From NCBI RefSeq assembly GCF_001315945.1, contig NZ_BBBG01000005.1, forward strand, positions 1 through 64,000: 64,000 nt of DNA. The letters run 5' to 3'. Below are positions 51,795 through 61,316 of this stretch, piece after piece (positions within the stretch are counted from its first letter, which is position 1; every line of letters begins with the position of its first letter). The notes under the pieces are model-generated. The model did not search any database, was not told the origin of the DNA, and saw nothing but the letters and a program-made list of their open reading frames with translations. The position numbers and the translations under genes were made by a program. The DNA is from Methanogenium cariaci JCM 10550 (GTDB taxonomy: Archaea > Halobacteriota > Methanomicrobia > Methanomicrobiales > Methanomicrobiaceae).

Positions 51795-51998
51795 TACCTG
51801 ACAGGTTATTTGAGAAAATCACCCTTTGATTTTTGACTCGTCTGTAGATCAGATCGGGTAATGCATTCAGATTAATTGGCACAGATAGAATCTGAATAAA
51901 TCGTGTATTGTGTCTGAATTGATAAAAAACGGGCACATTTTCCAGAAACCTTTATCGTATAGTAATCTCTAAATGGAAATTACTTCCGGAGTGTAACA

Positions 51999-52250
51999 AT
52001 GAACCGTAAACACCGTATTTCTGACCGGTATTCGGCAACACAGGACCGCATTCTGTCGTACCTGGTGCTGGGGCTCGAAACGGGAAAACATTACTTTAAA
52101 TCCAAGTACATTGCAAAAGATCTGGGTCTGTCATCGAAAGAAGTTGGTACAAATCTGGCAATTCTCTCGGAAATATGTGACGAACTGGATATCTCCCGCT
52201 GGAGTTATTCGAACAGCACCACATGGCATGTTCTCCCACGTTCTGCTTGA
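51999..52250 (+). CDS. DUF7123-like winged-helix protein
   Basis: An intact 83-residue protein, MNRKHRISDRYSATQDRIL to VLPRSA, with a winged helix around YIAKDLGLSSKEVGTNLAIL. The pattern fits small archaeal helix-turn-helix proteins of the DUF7123 type. It may bind DNA. Its targets are unknown. GGAG lies about eight bases upstream. Confidence 0.75.
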   Translation: MNRKHRISDRYSATQDRILSYLVLGLETGKHYFKSKYIAKDLGLSSKEVGTNLAILSEICDELDISRWSYSNSTTWHVLPRSA

Positions 52251-52380
52251 TTTTTTCGTAATATTCTGATTCCAGTCCTGTGCTGGAATGGATCCGCCCC
52301 CCCGTATGTCCGGTATGTTTTCTCCCGGATCCCGGTCATTAAACCAAAGCATTAACATGATTACGGGAAATTTCTTTTAC

Positions 52381-52592
52381 ATGGCTAATAAAATCGTGGA
52401 ATTTGTATCTGATATTGAATTCATCGCAAATATTGATGAAAAAAAAGACTGTCTCATGAACCAGGCACCCAGTCTGACGATGTCTCTGTCACCGAGGGCA
52501 ACCCACTTGGCCTCTGGTATAACATCGATGTGCCCAATGGACATGGATTAAAGGCCGGTGACAAAATCCGGATCAGTATCGAGAAGGTATAA
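52381..52592 (+). CDS. Small hypothetical protein (frameshifted in an A run)
   Basis: The frame from the ATG at 52381 (MANKIVEFVSDIEFIANIDE) reaches an A-rich stretch at 52439-52447 and then continues better in another frame as RLSHEPGTQSDDVSVTEGN and KAGDKIRISIEKV to a stop at 52592. The joined protein is about 70 residues and beta-rich, with a VPNGHGLKAGDKI turn like the edge of a small beta-barrel. An ATG at 52357 is an alternative start. Function unknown. Next is a lipoprotein gene on the same strand. Confidence 0.5.
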
Positions 52593-52675
52593 TATATGAT
52601 ACCATTACCCGGAGGAGACCATTCCCTGGTATCTTCCTGTCTGAACAAAGAACTCCACAGGGGTATTATACACCG

Positions 52676-53278
52676 ATGAACAGATCCTGGATCTTATCCG
52701 GTGCTCTCGTATTTCTTTTTGCAGGTATCTGTATCTGTGGATGTGTGAATGAGGAGGAGGCCTACTCCTCGTCGTTCGATCTGTATGAACAGGCAGGGAC
52801 GAAAATCAGTGGAATAGACTGGGAGAGTGATCCGCCTGAACTGATTGATGCGAGACTTCAGGAGGCAGAGGCGGACTTAAACGAGGCATATGAGATTGTG
52901 AACACCATTCAGCCGAAACCTGAATCTGCTAAACCCAGTGCTCCCTATGCACTGCGTGAACTGATCCTCGGAAAAACGGTCTATGTCTCTGCTGCCCGTG
53001 AAGTGGCAACGGCCCAGGTGCACATCCTGAATGCGGGCGACGCAGCAGCAATCTACCAGTATGCCGACTGGTCTCTTGAGATGCATGCCGCTCAGGAAAA
53101 TCTCGAACTCGCCCGCACCCGGTTATCGGTCTCCGATACCCACATGGATGGAATCAATATGACTCTGGTCCCAATGGATATGCGGTCGGATATTACTGAG
53201 GCAAAGGCCCTGAATGCCATATTTGCCGAGCACATAACTTCACTGGAACGGTCTGTTGAACTGGCCCTTGAATCCTGA
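52676..53278 (+). CDS. Unknown lipoprotein, helical
   Basis: A 200-residue protein with a signal peptide and lipobox (CICGC, Cys near residue 23), then a helix-rich extracellular domain with heptad-like spacing (LQEAEADLNEAYEIVNTI, HITSLERSVELALES). The family is not recognised. The frame is intact and free of long G/C runs. It converges with the next gene, which ends at 53289. Confidence 0.75.
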   Translation: MNRSWILSGALVFLFAGICICGCVNEEEAYSSSFDLYEQAGTKISGIDWESDPPELIDARLQEAEADLNEAYEIVNTIQPKPESAKPSAPYALRELILGKTVYVSAAREVATAQVHILNAGDAAAIYQYADWSLEMHAAQENLELARTRLSVSDTHMDGINMTLVPMDMRSDITEAKALNAIFAEHITSLERSVELALES

Positions 53279-53288
53279 TCATCCTTTT

Positions 53289-53964
53289 TTATGCCGCGTT
53301 GAGAAATCCGGTGAGCCTCCTGACTGCCGGCTGTATCAGGGCATCACCATACTGCGCTTTTGTTGTTTCCAGGCTGAAGGTATACTGGTTGACGTCCTGT
53401 GCACTCACGATAAAGTAAAACTTTTCACCGGATCTCTGGATGGTCTTTTTCACCGGTTCTCCATACCGCTGCTGGTTGCCGGTGAGAATGTCACCGGTCT
53501 CGCCGTCCACAAGCACCCAGGTCAGCTGGGAGCTTTCCGGTTTGGTGACCGCGGTCATGCTGACATTTATCCGCCAGAATCCAAACGGAATCTGAAACAT
53601 CTTTGAAAATCCATTGCCCGGACCCGTATATGTTGCAAACTCTACAATCTCTCCCGGCATCCAGATTTCCGTATACTCAGGGTCCGATGCACCAAAATGC
53701 GTCATATCATCCGGAAAATTGGTGACCGGATACCCCCCCCTGCCCACTCACATAGACGGTGTTCAGGTCAGTATTTTTGGGAATATTCCATATCTCTGGT
53801 TTTGTCTGAAGTCCGTCTGCAGGTTTTTCATATGATGGGGGGGCAGGCTGGAAAAACGTGGAAATGCTGTCGAGTCCCTGTGAGGCCACCGCGATGATGA
53901 CTACAATGATGATTGCACCAGCAAAGGTGAGAATATCCGCCCGTTTCACATCATTATCTTGCAC
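53289..53964 (-). CDS. Unknown membrane-anchored protein
   Basis: From MQDNDVKRADILTFAGAIIIVV at 53964 the frame breaks near the eight-C run at 53733 and continues YPVTNFPDD to a stop at 53289; joined length is about 225 residues. One N-terminal membrane helix is followed by an extracellular domain with a beta-rich pattern (WVLVDGETGDILTG and FYFIVSAQDVNQYTF). No family recognised. Confidence 0.68.
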
Positions 53965-54066
53965 AGCCTTTCTGATAATTGTTATTCTCGGCCTTCAGGT
54001 GTATGAAAGAGTTTTCACACACATACGCACACATAAATAATATCGGGCTGCAATTTTTGAGTATCT

Positions 54067-54315
54067 ATGGACCTGCAGGAATCACGCACCTGGATACTCT
54101 TTTACCTGATCTCATTTGTGGTGCTGCTGGTCTCTATGTTTCTGACATCAGAAGGCATCCTGGTGGGAGTTGGGCTCACGATGCTCATAGTGGTGATTGG
54201 AATAAATCTTATTTTTATGCTCAGTCAGGTGAAAGAGGCCTCGAAAAAGAAGGAAATGATGGATAAAATTTCTCATATCGATAGGAAAAATTTGGGTGAT
54301 ACCAGAAAGCGCTGA
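54067..54315 (+). CDS. Small two-helix membrane protein
   Basis: An 82-residue protein with two membrane helices (about residues 8-26 and 33-52) and a charged cytoplasmic tail, KKKEMMDKISHIDRKN. It converges with cheR, its stop being 25 bases from the cheR stop. Unknown family. Confidence 0.62.
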   Translation: MDLQESRTWILFYLISFVVLLVSMFLTSEGILVGVGLTMLIVVIGINLIFMLSQVKEASKKKEMMDKISHIDRKNLGDTRKR

Positions 54316-54340
54316 AGACCTTTTGGTATAATGACGGTGT

Positions 54341-55186
54341 TCAGGCGACCTTCTTCTTCTGGTATATCTTCTGAATCGGATTATACGGGTCGTAGAGTTG
54401 CTCCACGTCTCTGCCCATATACTCTGTCTTGCCCATGACATAGTATCCACCTTCGGTGAGGGCCGGTGCAAACATTCGTGCGAGTTCATCCTTCTGTTTT
54501 TCGGTGAAGTAGATGGTCACATTTCTGCAGAGGATGACATCCAGATACTGGGTCACCGCCCGCCCGCTCATCAGGTCATGGCGCGAGAACTTCACGAGAT
54601 CCCTGAGATGCTGTTTTACCTGGTACGATCCGTCCTGCTGTTTGTCAAAATGTCTGCGAATCTGGGACTCAGAGAGGTTTTCCAGTGCTTTTCTGTGATA
54701 AATACCCGTCTCTGCCTTTTTCAGGGCTTCTCTGTCGATGTCTGATGCAAATATTGTCACCTGCACATCCGGGAACAGCACTCTGGCCTCATGGCACATC
54801 AGGGCCAGGGTATATGGCTCTTCACCGGTGGCACATCCGGCACTCCATATTCGGATTTTTTGTTTCCTGCGTCGGATTTCGGGGGGGAGCACGTCACTTT
54901 TTATCAGGTCAAATACCTCCCGGTCCCGCCAGAATTTCGTCACATTGATGGTGAGGGCATTCCGGAGTGCTTCCTGTTCTTTCGTGCTTGAGATGACGAG
55001 GGAATTATACTCCGCATAGGAATCAATTTTGTTCATCCGCATTCTGGACTGTATTCTCCGCTGGAGATAGTCTGCTTTGTAGTTTGCACACTGTATGCCC
55101 ATTTTTGATTCTATCGTGCGCAGAACCGACTGGAATTCTCTGGTGTCCATGGTGATATCAACTAATCCTGTAATTTGTCTGTTCAT
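54341..55186 (-). CDS. cheR: CheR-family protein-glutamate methyltransferase
   Basis: An intact 281-residue SAM-dependent methyltransferase of the CheR type. An N-terminal helical domain (SRMRMNKIDSYAEY, LRNALTINVTKFWRD) is followed by the SAM-binding core IWSAGCATGEEPYTLAL, FASDIDREAL and a C-terminal VILCRNVTIYF. It would methylate chemoreceptors. No other chemotaxis genes are in view. The start at 55186 (MNRQITGLVDI) could be followed by an internal ATG at MDTREF. Confidence 0.92.
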   Translation of the reverse strand: MNRQITGLVDITMDTREFQSVLRTIESKMGIQCANYKADYLQRRIQSRMRMNKIDSYAEYNSLVISSTKEQEALRNALTINVTKFWRDREVFDLIKSDVLPPEIRRRKQKIRIWSAGCATGEEPYTLALMCHEARVLFPDVQVTIFASDIDREALKKAETGIYHRKALENLSESQIRRHFDKQQDGSYQVKQHLRDLVKFSRHDLMSGRAVTQYLDVILCRNVTIYFTEKQKDELARMFAPALTEGGYYVMGKTEYMGRDVEQLYDPYNPIQKIYQKKKVA

Positions 55187-55590
55187 GCATTCCTATCTTC
55201 CGGGATGATCTCTCTCCGGGTGCGATGAAAACCCTGCCTACACCGTTTTTCTCGGGATATCGGTGATAATCCTGTTGATGGCAAACTGCCCATGCCAGGG
55301 AGTGTTGGCCGGAATGTAGCTGTATGATTACTGCCGTCGTCTTCGTTGTATTAAGAACAAGAAGCTCTCTTCCCGTCCCTGTTGATATGGGGGGGACAGA
55401 TGGTGTCTGAGTCTGTTGAGACTATAGGTACTCTTTTTGAAGTGCACAGGATAAAATCCTTCAGTGTCTGACACATGAAGACATCAGACAGATTCTTTGG
55501 AGATTTCATGTGTCTGCGGGTTGTAATCGATAATCAACCCCTGTTTTACTGAAAATCTTATATGACCCGTAAATTAAACAGATAATATTA
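55187..55590. promoter_or_regulatory. Intergenic region with a 10-base inverted repeat upstream of the small GTPase
   Basis: GACACATGAA at 55470-55479 and TTCATGTGTC at 55505-55514 form a perfect ten-base inverted repeat with a 25-base loop. It lies about 80-120 bases upstream of the GTPase start. It could be an operator or a long-range hairpin. No gene was found in the gap. Confidence 0.45.
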
Positions 55591-56073
55591 ATGGACCGTT
55601 CCAGACTTAAGATTGTGATCTTCGGTGCGTATAATGCCGGAAAATCATCATTCATTCAGGCAATTGATCCGGAATCCCACCATGTCGAAGCACATAACGG
55701 TGACACCCCCCCGACAACCGTCGGACTTGATTTTGGCCGGACCGTGATCAATAACCGGAAAATATACCTCTTTGGTACACCGGGACAGGAACGGTTTGAG
55801 TTTGTCCGTGGCATTCTCACCCGGGGTATGGACGGGGCCATTGTCGTGGCCGATACCACGCATGAACTGGATGGGCTGACGGAGGAAACTTGCCACGCCC
55901 TCAGCACCTCGGGGTATCCCTACGCTGTTTTTCTGAACAAATGCGACCATCCTGATTCACGCCCCGAACGCTATCATATGGTGACGAAGTCTGTCTTTTC
56001 CCCGGAGATTTCCGCGGTTACCGGGAGCAATACGACGGAAGCGCTGCACAAATTTCTGGATATGTACTTCTGA
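55591..56073 (+). CDS. Small Ras/Arf-like GTPase
   Basis: A 160-residue GTPase, intact. P-loop GAYNAGKSSF near residue 12, switch I Thr in TTVGLDFG, switch II with TPGQERFEF and the guanine-binding NKCD near residue 112. A single seven-C run adds a Pro (GDTPPTTV) without breaking the frame. Such proteins occur in many archaea with unclear roles. No Roadblock partner is visible nearby. Confidence 0.88.
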   Translation: MDRSRLKIVIFGAYNAGKSSFIQAIDPESHHVEAHNGDTPPTTVGLDFGRTVINNRKIYLFGTPGQERFEFVRGILTRGMDGAIVVADTTHELDGLTEETCHALSTSGYPYAVFLNKCDHPDSRPERYHMVTKSVFSPEISAVTGSNTTEALHKFLDMYF

Positions 56074-56134
56074 ACGGGTGCCCCCGGGCCAAAGCAAATA
56101 GTATAATGCGTTCCGGGTTTTACTTACATCAGGT

Positions 56135-56494
56135 ATGTCCAGGATTGGTGTTGTAACCGGCCTTCTCATTCTTCTGGCTGTGATCGCCGTCTCTGCCGGG
56201 TGCCTCTCATATTCGATCGCTATGGTATCGTATGATGGGGATGGCGTGCATGTCGGTGTGGATAATAAAGGGGGGGACGCGAGGGATGCCGTGATGCAGG
56301 TAACGGTCTTTGATCTCTCTGACTTCAAACAGGTGGAGGTGGATAAAATCGTCCGTTCCGTGCATCTTGATGCAGGAACAAATGAGATCACATTTGACAC
56401 AGACCTGCAACCCGGTCCCTATCGCCTCTATATCTATATGATGGAAGGCGGGGGGGAACGACTTGGCTGTGTAATAAAAAACCTTGAGGTCTGA
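56135..56494 (+). CDS. Small lipoprotein
   Basis: A 119-residue protein with a signal peptide and lipobox (SAGC near residue 23) and a single extracellular immunoglobulin-like beta domain (VHVGVDNKGGDARDAVMQ, then YRLYIYMMEGGG). It ends three bases before the ade start codon, a short spacing that suggests one transcript. Function unknown. Confidence 0.72.
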   Translation: MSRIGVVTGLLILLAVIAVSAGCLSYSIAMVSYDGDGVHVGVDNKGGDARDAVMQVTVFDLSDFKQVEVDKIVRSVHLDAGTNEITFDTDLQPGPYRLYIYMMEGGGERLGCVIKNLEV

Positions 56495-56496
56495 AG

Positions 56497-58199
56497 ATGA
56501 CTTCGTTTATTCAGGCCGCCGCAGGTAAAGAACCCTGTGATATATTTTTTGTCAATGCCCGGGTATTCTGTCCGTTTACTGGAGAATGGGAAGATAATAC
56601 CTCATTCGGGGGGGTAAAAGACGGACGTGTGGCAGGGTTTGGAACCTACGCTGCTGAACAGACTGTTGATCTGCGGGGGGGAAACGCGTCATCCCCCGGT
56701 CTGATTGATGCCCATGTGCATATTGAAAGTTCTCTTCTGACCCCCTCCGAGTATGCCCGGGCCGTTATTCCGCATGGAACCACCACAGTCTTTGCTGACC
56801 CGCATGAGATTGCCAATGTCGCAGGCACGGCGGGGGGGGCTGAGGTATATGTTGCGGGAGCGTTCCCGAATTCCGCTGGATATCCGGCTGATGCTTCCGT
56901 CCTGTGTGCCGCCACCCCCCCGCTGGACCGGGGGGGTGGGGCGGTTCTCTCCTGCCGGGATCTCTCAGCCTTTGTCGGTGAAGAGGGAATTGCCGGTATT
57001 GGTGAAGTGATGAACGTGCCCGGGGTTCTCGCAGAAGACCCGGATCTGCTCTGCAAGATTGGCCTCTCTGCAGTTGTGGACGGCCATGCCCCCCCGCTGC
57101 TTTCCGGGGAAAACCTCTGTGCATATATCGCGGCAGGCATACAGAGCGACCATGAATGCACAACTGCGGCGGAGGCTGCAGAAAAACTCCAGCGCGGGAT
57201 GTATATTATGCTGCGTGAGGGGTCAACGGAGAAGAACCTCGGTGCACTGGCTGCTGTGGTGACGCCTGCCACCGCACCCCCCCGGTGTTGTTTTGCCACC
57301 GATGACCGGCATGCGGATATGCTGGCAGCAGACGGGCATATCGATGACTGCATCCGCAGGGCTGTTGCCGCGGGCATTGAACCGGAGACGGCCTACCGGA
57401 TGGCCACACTCTCTGCCGCAGGACGCTTCGGCCTGAACGACCGTGGTGCACTCTCACCCGGCAGGCGGGCCGACTTCTGTGTGATGGACGATCACGGCCC
57501 CCCCTGCACCGTAACGGATACGTACATCCAGGGAGTCCGGTGGACTGACCCCGGATACCGACGTCCTGAGATCCTGTCAGTGCCCTTTTCATGTGCCCCC
57601 CTGACAGAGGAGTCCATCGCCATCCACGGAGCAGGGAAGGCCCGTGTGGTGGGTCTGGTGCCGGGCCAGATTCTGACCCGCGAATTATCAGAAGAGGTGG
57701 ACGGGGGGGTCATTCTTCCCGATCCGTCGCGGGATCTCCTGAAGTTAGTTGTCTGTGATCGCTACCGCAGGGGGGGTGGTTGTGGTGTCGGTATTGTGAA
57801 CGGGTTTGGCATCCGGGACGGTGCCATCGCGGCGAGTGTGGCCCATGACTCCCATAACCTCATTGCCGTCGGGAGTGATGACGCCTCAATCATCCGTGCA
57901 GCAGAGCGGGTCATTGCCGCCGACGGCGGCATGGCGGCAGTCGCAGGGAACACCTCCGCCTTTCTGCCGCTGGAGTGCGGCGGCTGATGTCATCCCTCCC
58001 GTATGATAAGGTGGCAGCGTCTCTCCAATCCCTTGAGGCATGCATCCGGACAACCGGGTGTATTGAAAATCCGTTTATGTATCTCTCCTTCTGTGCACTC
58101 ACGGTCATTCCTGAAATCCGGGTGACCGAACGTGGGGGGGTGTTTGAAGTGGACGCCTTTGCCGATGTGCCGCTCTTTTCTTCCCCCCCCAAAAAATAA
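56497..58199 (+). CDS. ade: Adenine deaminase
   Basis: Converts adenine to hypoxanthine. The amidohydrolase core has SPGLIDAHVHIES near residue 69, HEIANV, GEVMNVPGVL, DGHAP, ATDDRH and AHDSHNLIAVG. The main frame is 496 residues and holds about thirteen G or C runs of seven or so bases, all in frame and each adding one Gly or Pro (DGHAPPLL, ATAPPRCC, HGPPC). One lost C near 57987 (GGCC to GGC) shifts the frame; the C-terminus continues MSSLPYDKVAASLQ to 58199, giving about 567 residues. Confidence 0.92.
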
Positions 58200-58202
58200 T
58201 AT

Positions 58203-58995
58203 TTAGAATATGCCCAAGGCGCCGGGGGGGGAATGATTCCCGCCACTACCATTCCCAGTATCAGGATGGGCTGGTGGATGAGGTATATCAGCAGGGAGTG
58301 CCTGCCGGCCGCTGCCAAAAGGTTGGTGATGGGGGGAGACAGGGCTGGCGAATCTGCCGCAGCGGATGCCCTTTGGGTAGAGGTAGGCCCCCGTTCCCAG
58401 CCCCCCCAGGAGCACCAGGCCGAACCAGGGTATGAGCGGTTCATAGTCAACAGAATAAAATCCTGCTGGATGAATGCCCAGCCACGCCAGCCAGATAGGG
58501 CCCGCCGTCCCGGTCACCACAAGACCCAGTGCCAGCACGATCACACCGGCGACGAGGTTATTTTTCTGCAGAGAAAAAAGAGCGGTGCCAGGCAGATGGA
58601 GAGGCCGATCAGGTGCAGGATACCGAAGAGGATGTATCCTTCCCCGATCACCTGCCAGGTGACAAGCTGATGCCGCCGCCGAGAGCGAGAATGAACAGAC
58701 CCCCCCTCATGAGAAACTTCTGCACGAGGGCCCGCCCCCCCTCCATGCCTCTTTGCATGGCACGTTCCCGGCTGATATGCAGGGACAGCCCGACCAGAAA
58801 GACAAAGGTGCAGGCGCAGGTCAGCGCAAACGCCCGCCAGAACCCACTGGTAACCGCCATGTCTGCCACGCCGAAGTAGACGAGGTCATACATGAGATGG
58901 TAGACGACCATCATCAGGATGGCAATACCGCGGACCGCATCAATCTCCCAGAATCTTGTTCCGGGTCTCTCCGGTATTTCTTCTGCCTGCTCCAT
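58203..58995 (-). CDS. DUF1624-type membrane acyltransferase-like protein
   Basis: A multi-helix membrane protein whose N-terminus, TRFWEIDAVRGIAILMMVVYHLMYDL, matches the heparan-alpha-glucosaminide N-acetyltransferase-like (DUF1624) family. The conserved RG and the His in YHLMYDL are present. The frame breaks near 58690 and 58335, and the stop at 58203 is one option that ends four bases from ade; frames near the C-terminus are ambiguous because of two C-rich runs. The substrate is unknown. Confidence 0.75.
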
Positions 58996-59040
58996 TCGTC
59001 TTCATTATTATACGGGGGGGGTGCAATACGCATTAGTGTG

Positions 59041-59929
59041 ATGACTCAGGGTGATGAGCATATAATTGAGGCAGCCGGTCGTGCACGGGTCGTTGTCAGA
59101 AACGGACAGGTGGTATCGGTCGGCCCGGCCCGTATTACATCCTGCCCGCTTGCGGCACGGTTCAGTGAGCCGGTGCGAACCTTTAGCGAAGAGGAAATTC
59201 AACGCAATATTGAAGGGCGCATTGCAACATTCGGCATGTGCACTCCTGAACGTGTCGTGGTTTCCGATGACGATTTCGTGCTCTTCGGGGCATCTGAACT
59301 GCTCTCATCCGCTCTCCGGTGTGGTATCATTGGCGCAGCGGTTATTGCCTGCGACGGGGGGGCAGGGACGGTTATTGCGACGTCTCCCCGTCTGATTCAG
59401 GGTATCGGGGGGGAAAGATGTCCGGGCTGGTATCGACGACGCCGATTCCTGCGGTGATTGACCGTATCGGTGAACACGGGGGGGGTATTGTGGTCTCCCC
59501 CCCTCATGATGCCGCACTCAGCGCCGAATCCGGGATGCGGATGGCTCTGGAAAAAGGTTTTCATGCACCGGCGGTGACCACCGCCTCTGCAGATGAGGCC
59601 ACCCTTCTCCGCGGACTCTGCCCTGCCGCCTTCATCGTGGCAGTGCATACCACCGGCACAACAGCGGAGGAGGCAGAGATGTTTGCCGCATCCTGTGATC
59701 TGATATTCCCGTGTGCGTCCCGTGCAATGTATGAGATTGCCGGGAAAAAGGCACTTTTGCAGGGCGCAAAGCCGTCCCGGTGTTTGCCATGACTGCAGCC
59801 GGAAAAGAGGTGGTGCTGGCAAAGATTGCCTCTGCAGAGGCACCGGTGGTGATCACCGGGCGTGCCCTGCCCTATTCGGAAGGGAAGGAACCGTCCCCCC
59901 CTCCAATGATTATTTTTTCAGGTGCATGA
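59041..59929 (+). CDS. Methanogenesis marker protein 8 (DUF2099)
   Basis: A conserved methanogen protein with DUF2099 features: VVVRNGQVVSVGPARITSCPLA, the CTPERVVVSDD stretch, GIIGAAVIACDG, KMSGLVSTTPIPAVID and GTTAEEAEM. The frame breaks near 59410 and 59772; joined length is about 295 residues. The exact function is not known. It converges with the HAD gene by 20 bases. Third methanogenesis-linked gene in the window after ycaO and mmp10. Confidence 0.85.
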
Positions 59930-60602
59930 TCTCCTGCAGATCCCCCCCGAAGGACTGCAGGGTGTAGTCCGGTCGTATTTTTGGATAGGGAATGCCGATC
60001 CAGTCGCCGTATTTCGCATAGACGGTTGTCATGCCTAAGAGATTGCCGGGTTCAATCTCCCGCTTCGGGCTGTCACCCACAATCCATGCCTCATGGACAT
60101 TACACTTCAGCATCCCTGCGGCCGCATGAAATATTTCCGGTTTGGGTTTTCTGACCCCTGACCGGTCAGGAGTCATTACGCCGTCAAAGTAGTCTCTGAC
60201 TCCTGTGGTGGCGAGACGTTTTTCCGCCTGACTGCTCTCAGCATCGGTGATGATTGCCATGGGCACACCGGCATCTGCAAGCATTTTGAGAGTTTCTTTC
60301 ACGCCGGGATATAGTTTGAGTGATGCCAGCTTCACCTCTTCGTAGACCGCGCATGCATCTTCATACAGGCGGGGGGGTTCAAAGATGCCTTTGTCTTCCA
60401 GAAAATCATGGATATTGTTGTGGTCTTCAAACCCGTGGGTGCCACTCATAAAATACCGGAAGAGTTCCATGCCGTCTCCACTGCCCGCAAAGTTTACGAC
60501 CGCCTCGCATGACTGTGTTTTGGCAAAATAAAAGTCATAGAGGGTGTTGTCCATATCAAAGAGGACATATTCCGGTATTGGTTCTGTCATTGTATCAGCC
60601 AT
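59910..60602 (-). CDS. HAD-superfamily phosphatase, pyrimidine 5'-nucleotidase type
   Basis: A HAD phosphatase of about 231 residues: motif I DMDNTLYDF near residue 17, motif II Thr/Ser in IITDAESS, motif III lysine in RKPKPEIF, and motif IV GDSPKREIEPGN. The long cap region between motifs I and II fits the pyrimidine-nucleotidase/SDT1 subgroup. Two possible starts (60602 and 60590). The frame is intact. Confidence 0.86.
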   Translation of the reverse strand: MADTMTEPIPEYVLFDMDNTLYDFYFAKTQSCEAVVNFAGSGDGMELFRYFMSGTHGFEDHNNIHDFLEDKGIFEPPRLYEDACAVYEEVKLASLKLYPGVKETLKMLADAGVPMAIITDAESSQAEKRLATTGVRDYFDGVMTPDRSGVRKPKPEIFHAAAGMLKCNVHEAWIVGDSPKREIEPGNLLGMTTVYAKYGDWIGIPYPKIRPDYTLQSFGGDLQEIMHLKK

Positions 60603-60715
60603 GTTCAAACGATCCCCTGTCAGTGTATAATAATTTGCGGAGTGGAGATAACTGGTTTGGTATTGCGGTAATACCGGGAAAAAGTTTATTGGTATTTTGT
60701 TCCCTTTCGTATACG

Positions 60716-61228
60716 ATGACTTACGGTACGAAAGACGGGGGGGCATTTTCTATTCGCAATCCGGTGCTCCTTATTGCCTGTGTGATTCTGACAAATCTCG
60801 CAGGCGTTGCCGGATCGTTTTTCACGGACACCGGGACGGGGGGGTCATGGTACGCAGATGAACTCATCAAACCATGGTTTGTTCCGCCGGATGAAGTCTT
60901 TCCTATCGCATGGACAACCATTTTTATTCTGATGGGGATTGCCCTGTATCTCGTTCTCGGGGAAGGTACCGGGAGAACGGACGTTCAGATTGCCGTATTT
61001 CTCTTCTTTTGCCAGCTCGGTCTCAATATTCTCTGGTCATATCTGTTTTTCACGTTGAAAAGTCCACTGTTCGGGTTTATTGAAATCATCATCCTCTGGA
61101 TTTTCATCCTTGCTGTGACCGTGAGTTTTTACCGGATCAACAAACGGGCAGGATATCTGTTTCTCCCGTATCTTGCCTGGGTATCGTTTGCCACGGTATT
61201 GACAGGCACAATATATCTGCTGAATTAG
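60716..61228 (+). CDS. tspO: TspO/MBR family protein
   Basis: A five-helix membrane protein of 170 residues. Typical TspO points are KPWFVPPDEVFPIAWTTIF near residue 52 and WSYLFFTLKSPLFGFIEIIILW. Members bind tetrapyrroles or cholesterol-like ligands; in a methanogen a tetrapyrrole role is plausible because of cofactor F430 and corrinoids, but this is inference. The frame is intact. Confidence 0.9.
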   Translation: MTYGTKDGGAFSIRNPVLLIACVILTNLAGVAGSFFTDTGTGGSWYADELIKPWFVPPDEVFPIAWTTIFILMGIALYLVLGEGTGRTDVQIAVFLFFCQLGLNILWSYLFFTLKSPLFGFIEIIILWIFILAVTVSFYRINKRAGYLFLPYLAWVSFATVLTGTIYLLN

Positions 61229-61316
61229 ATACCGGAATGTATATATATATACAAACTATCAATTGCTCTGAAAGGTAAACGTTACCTGTTACGCCTGAAC
61301 ACGGGTGCTGCCATCC

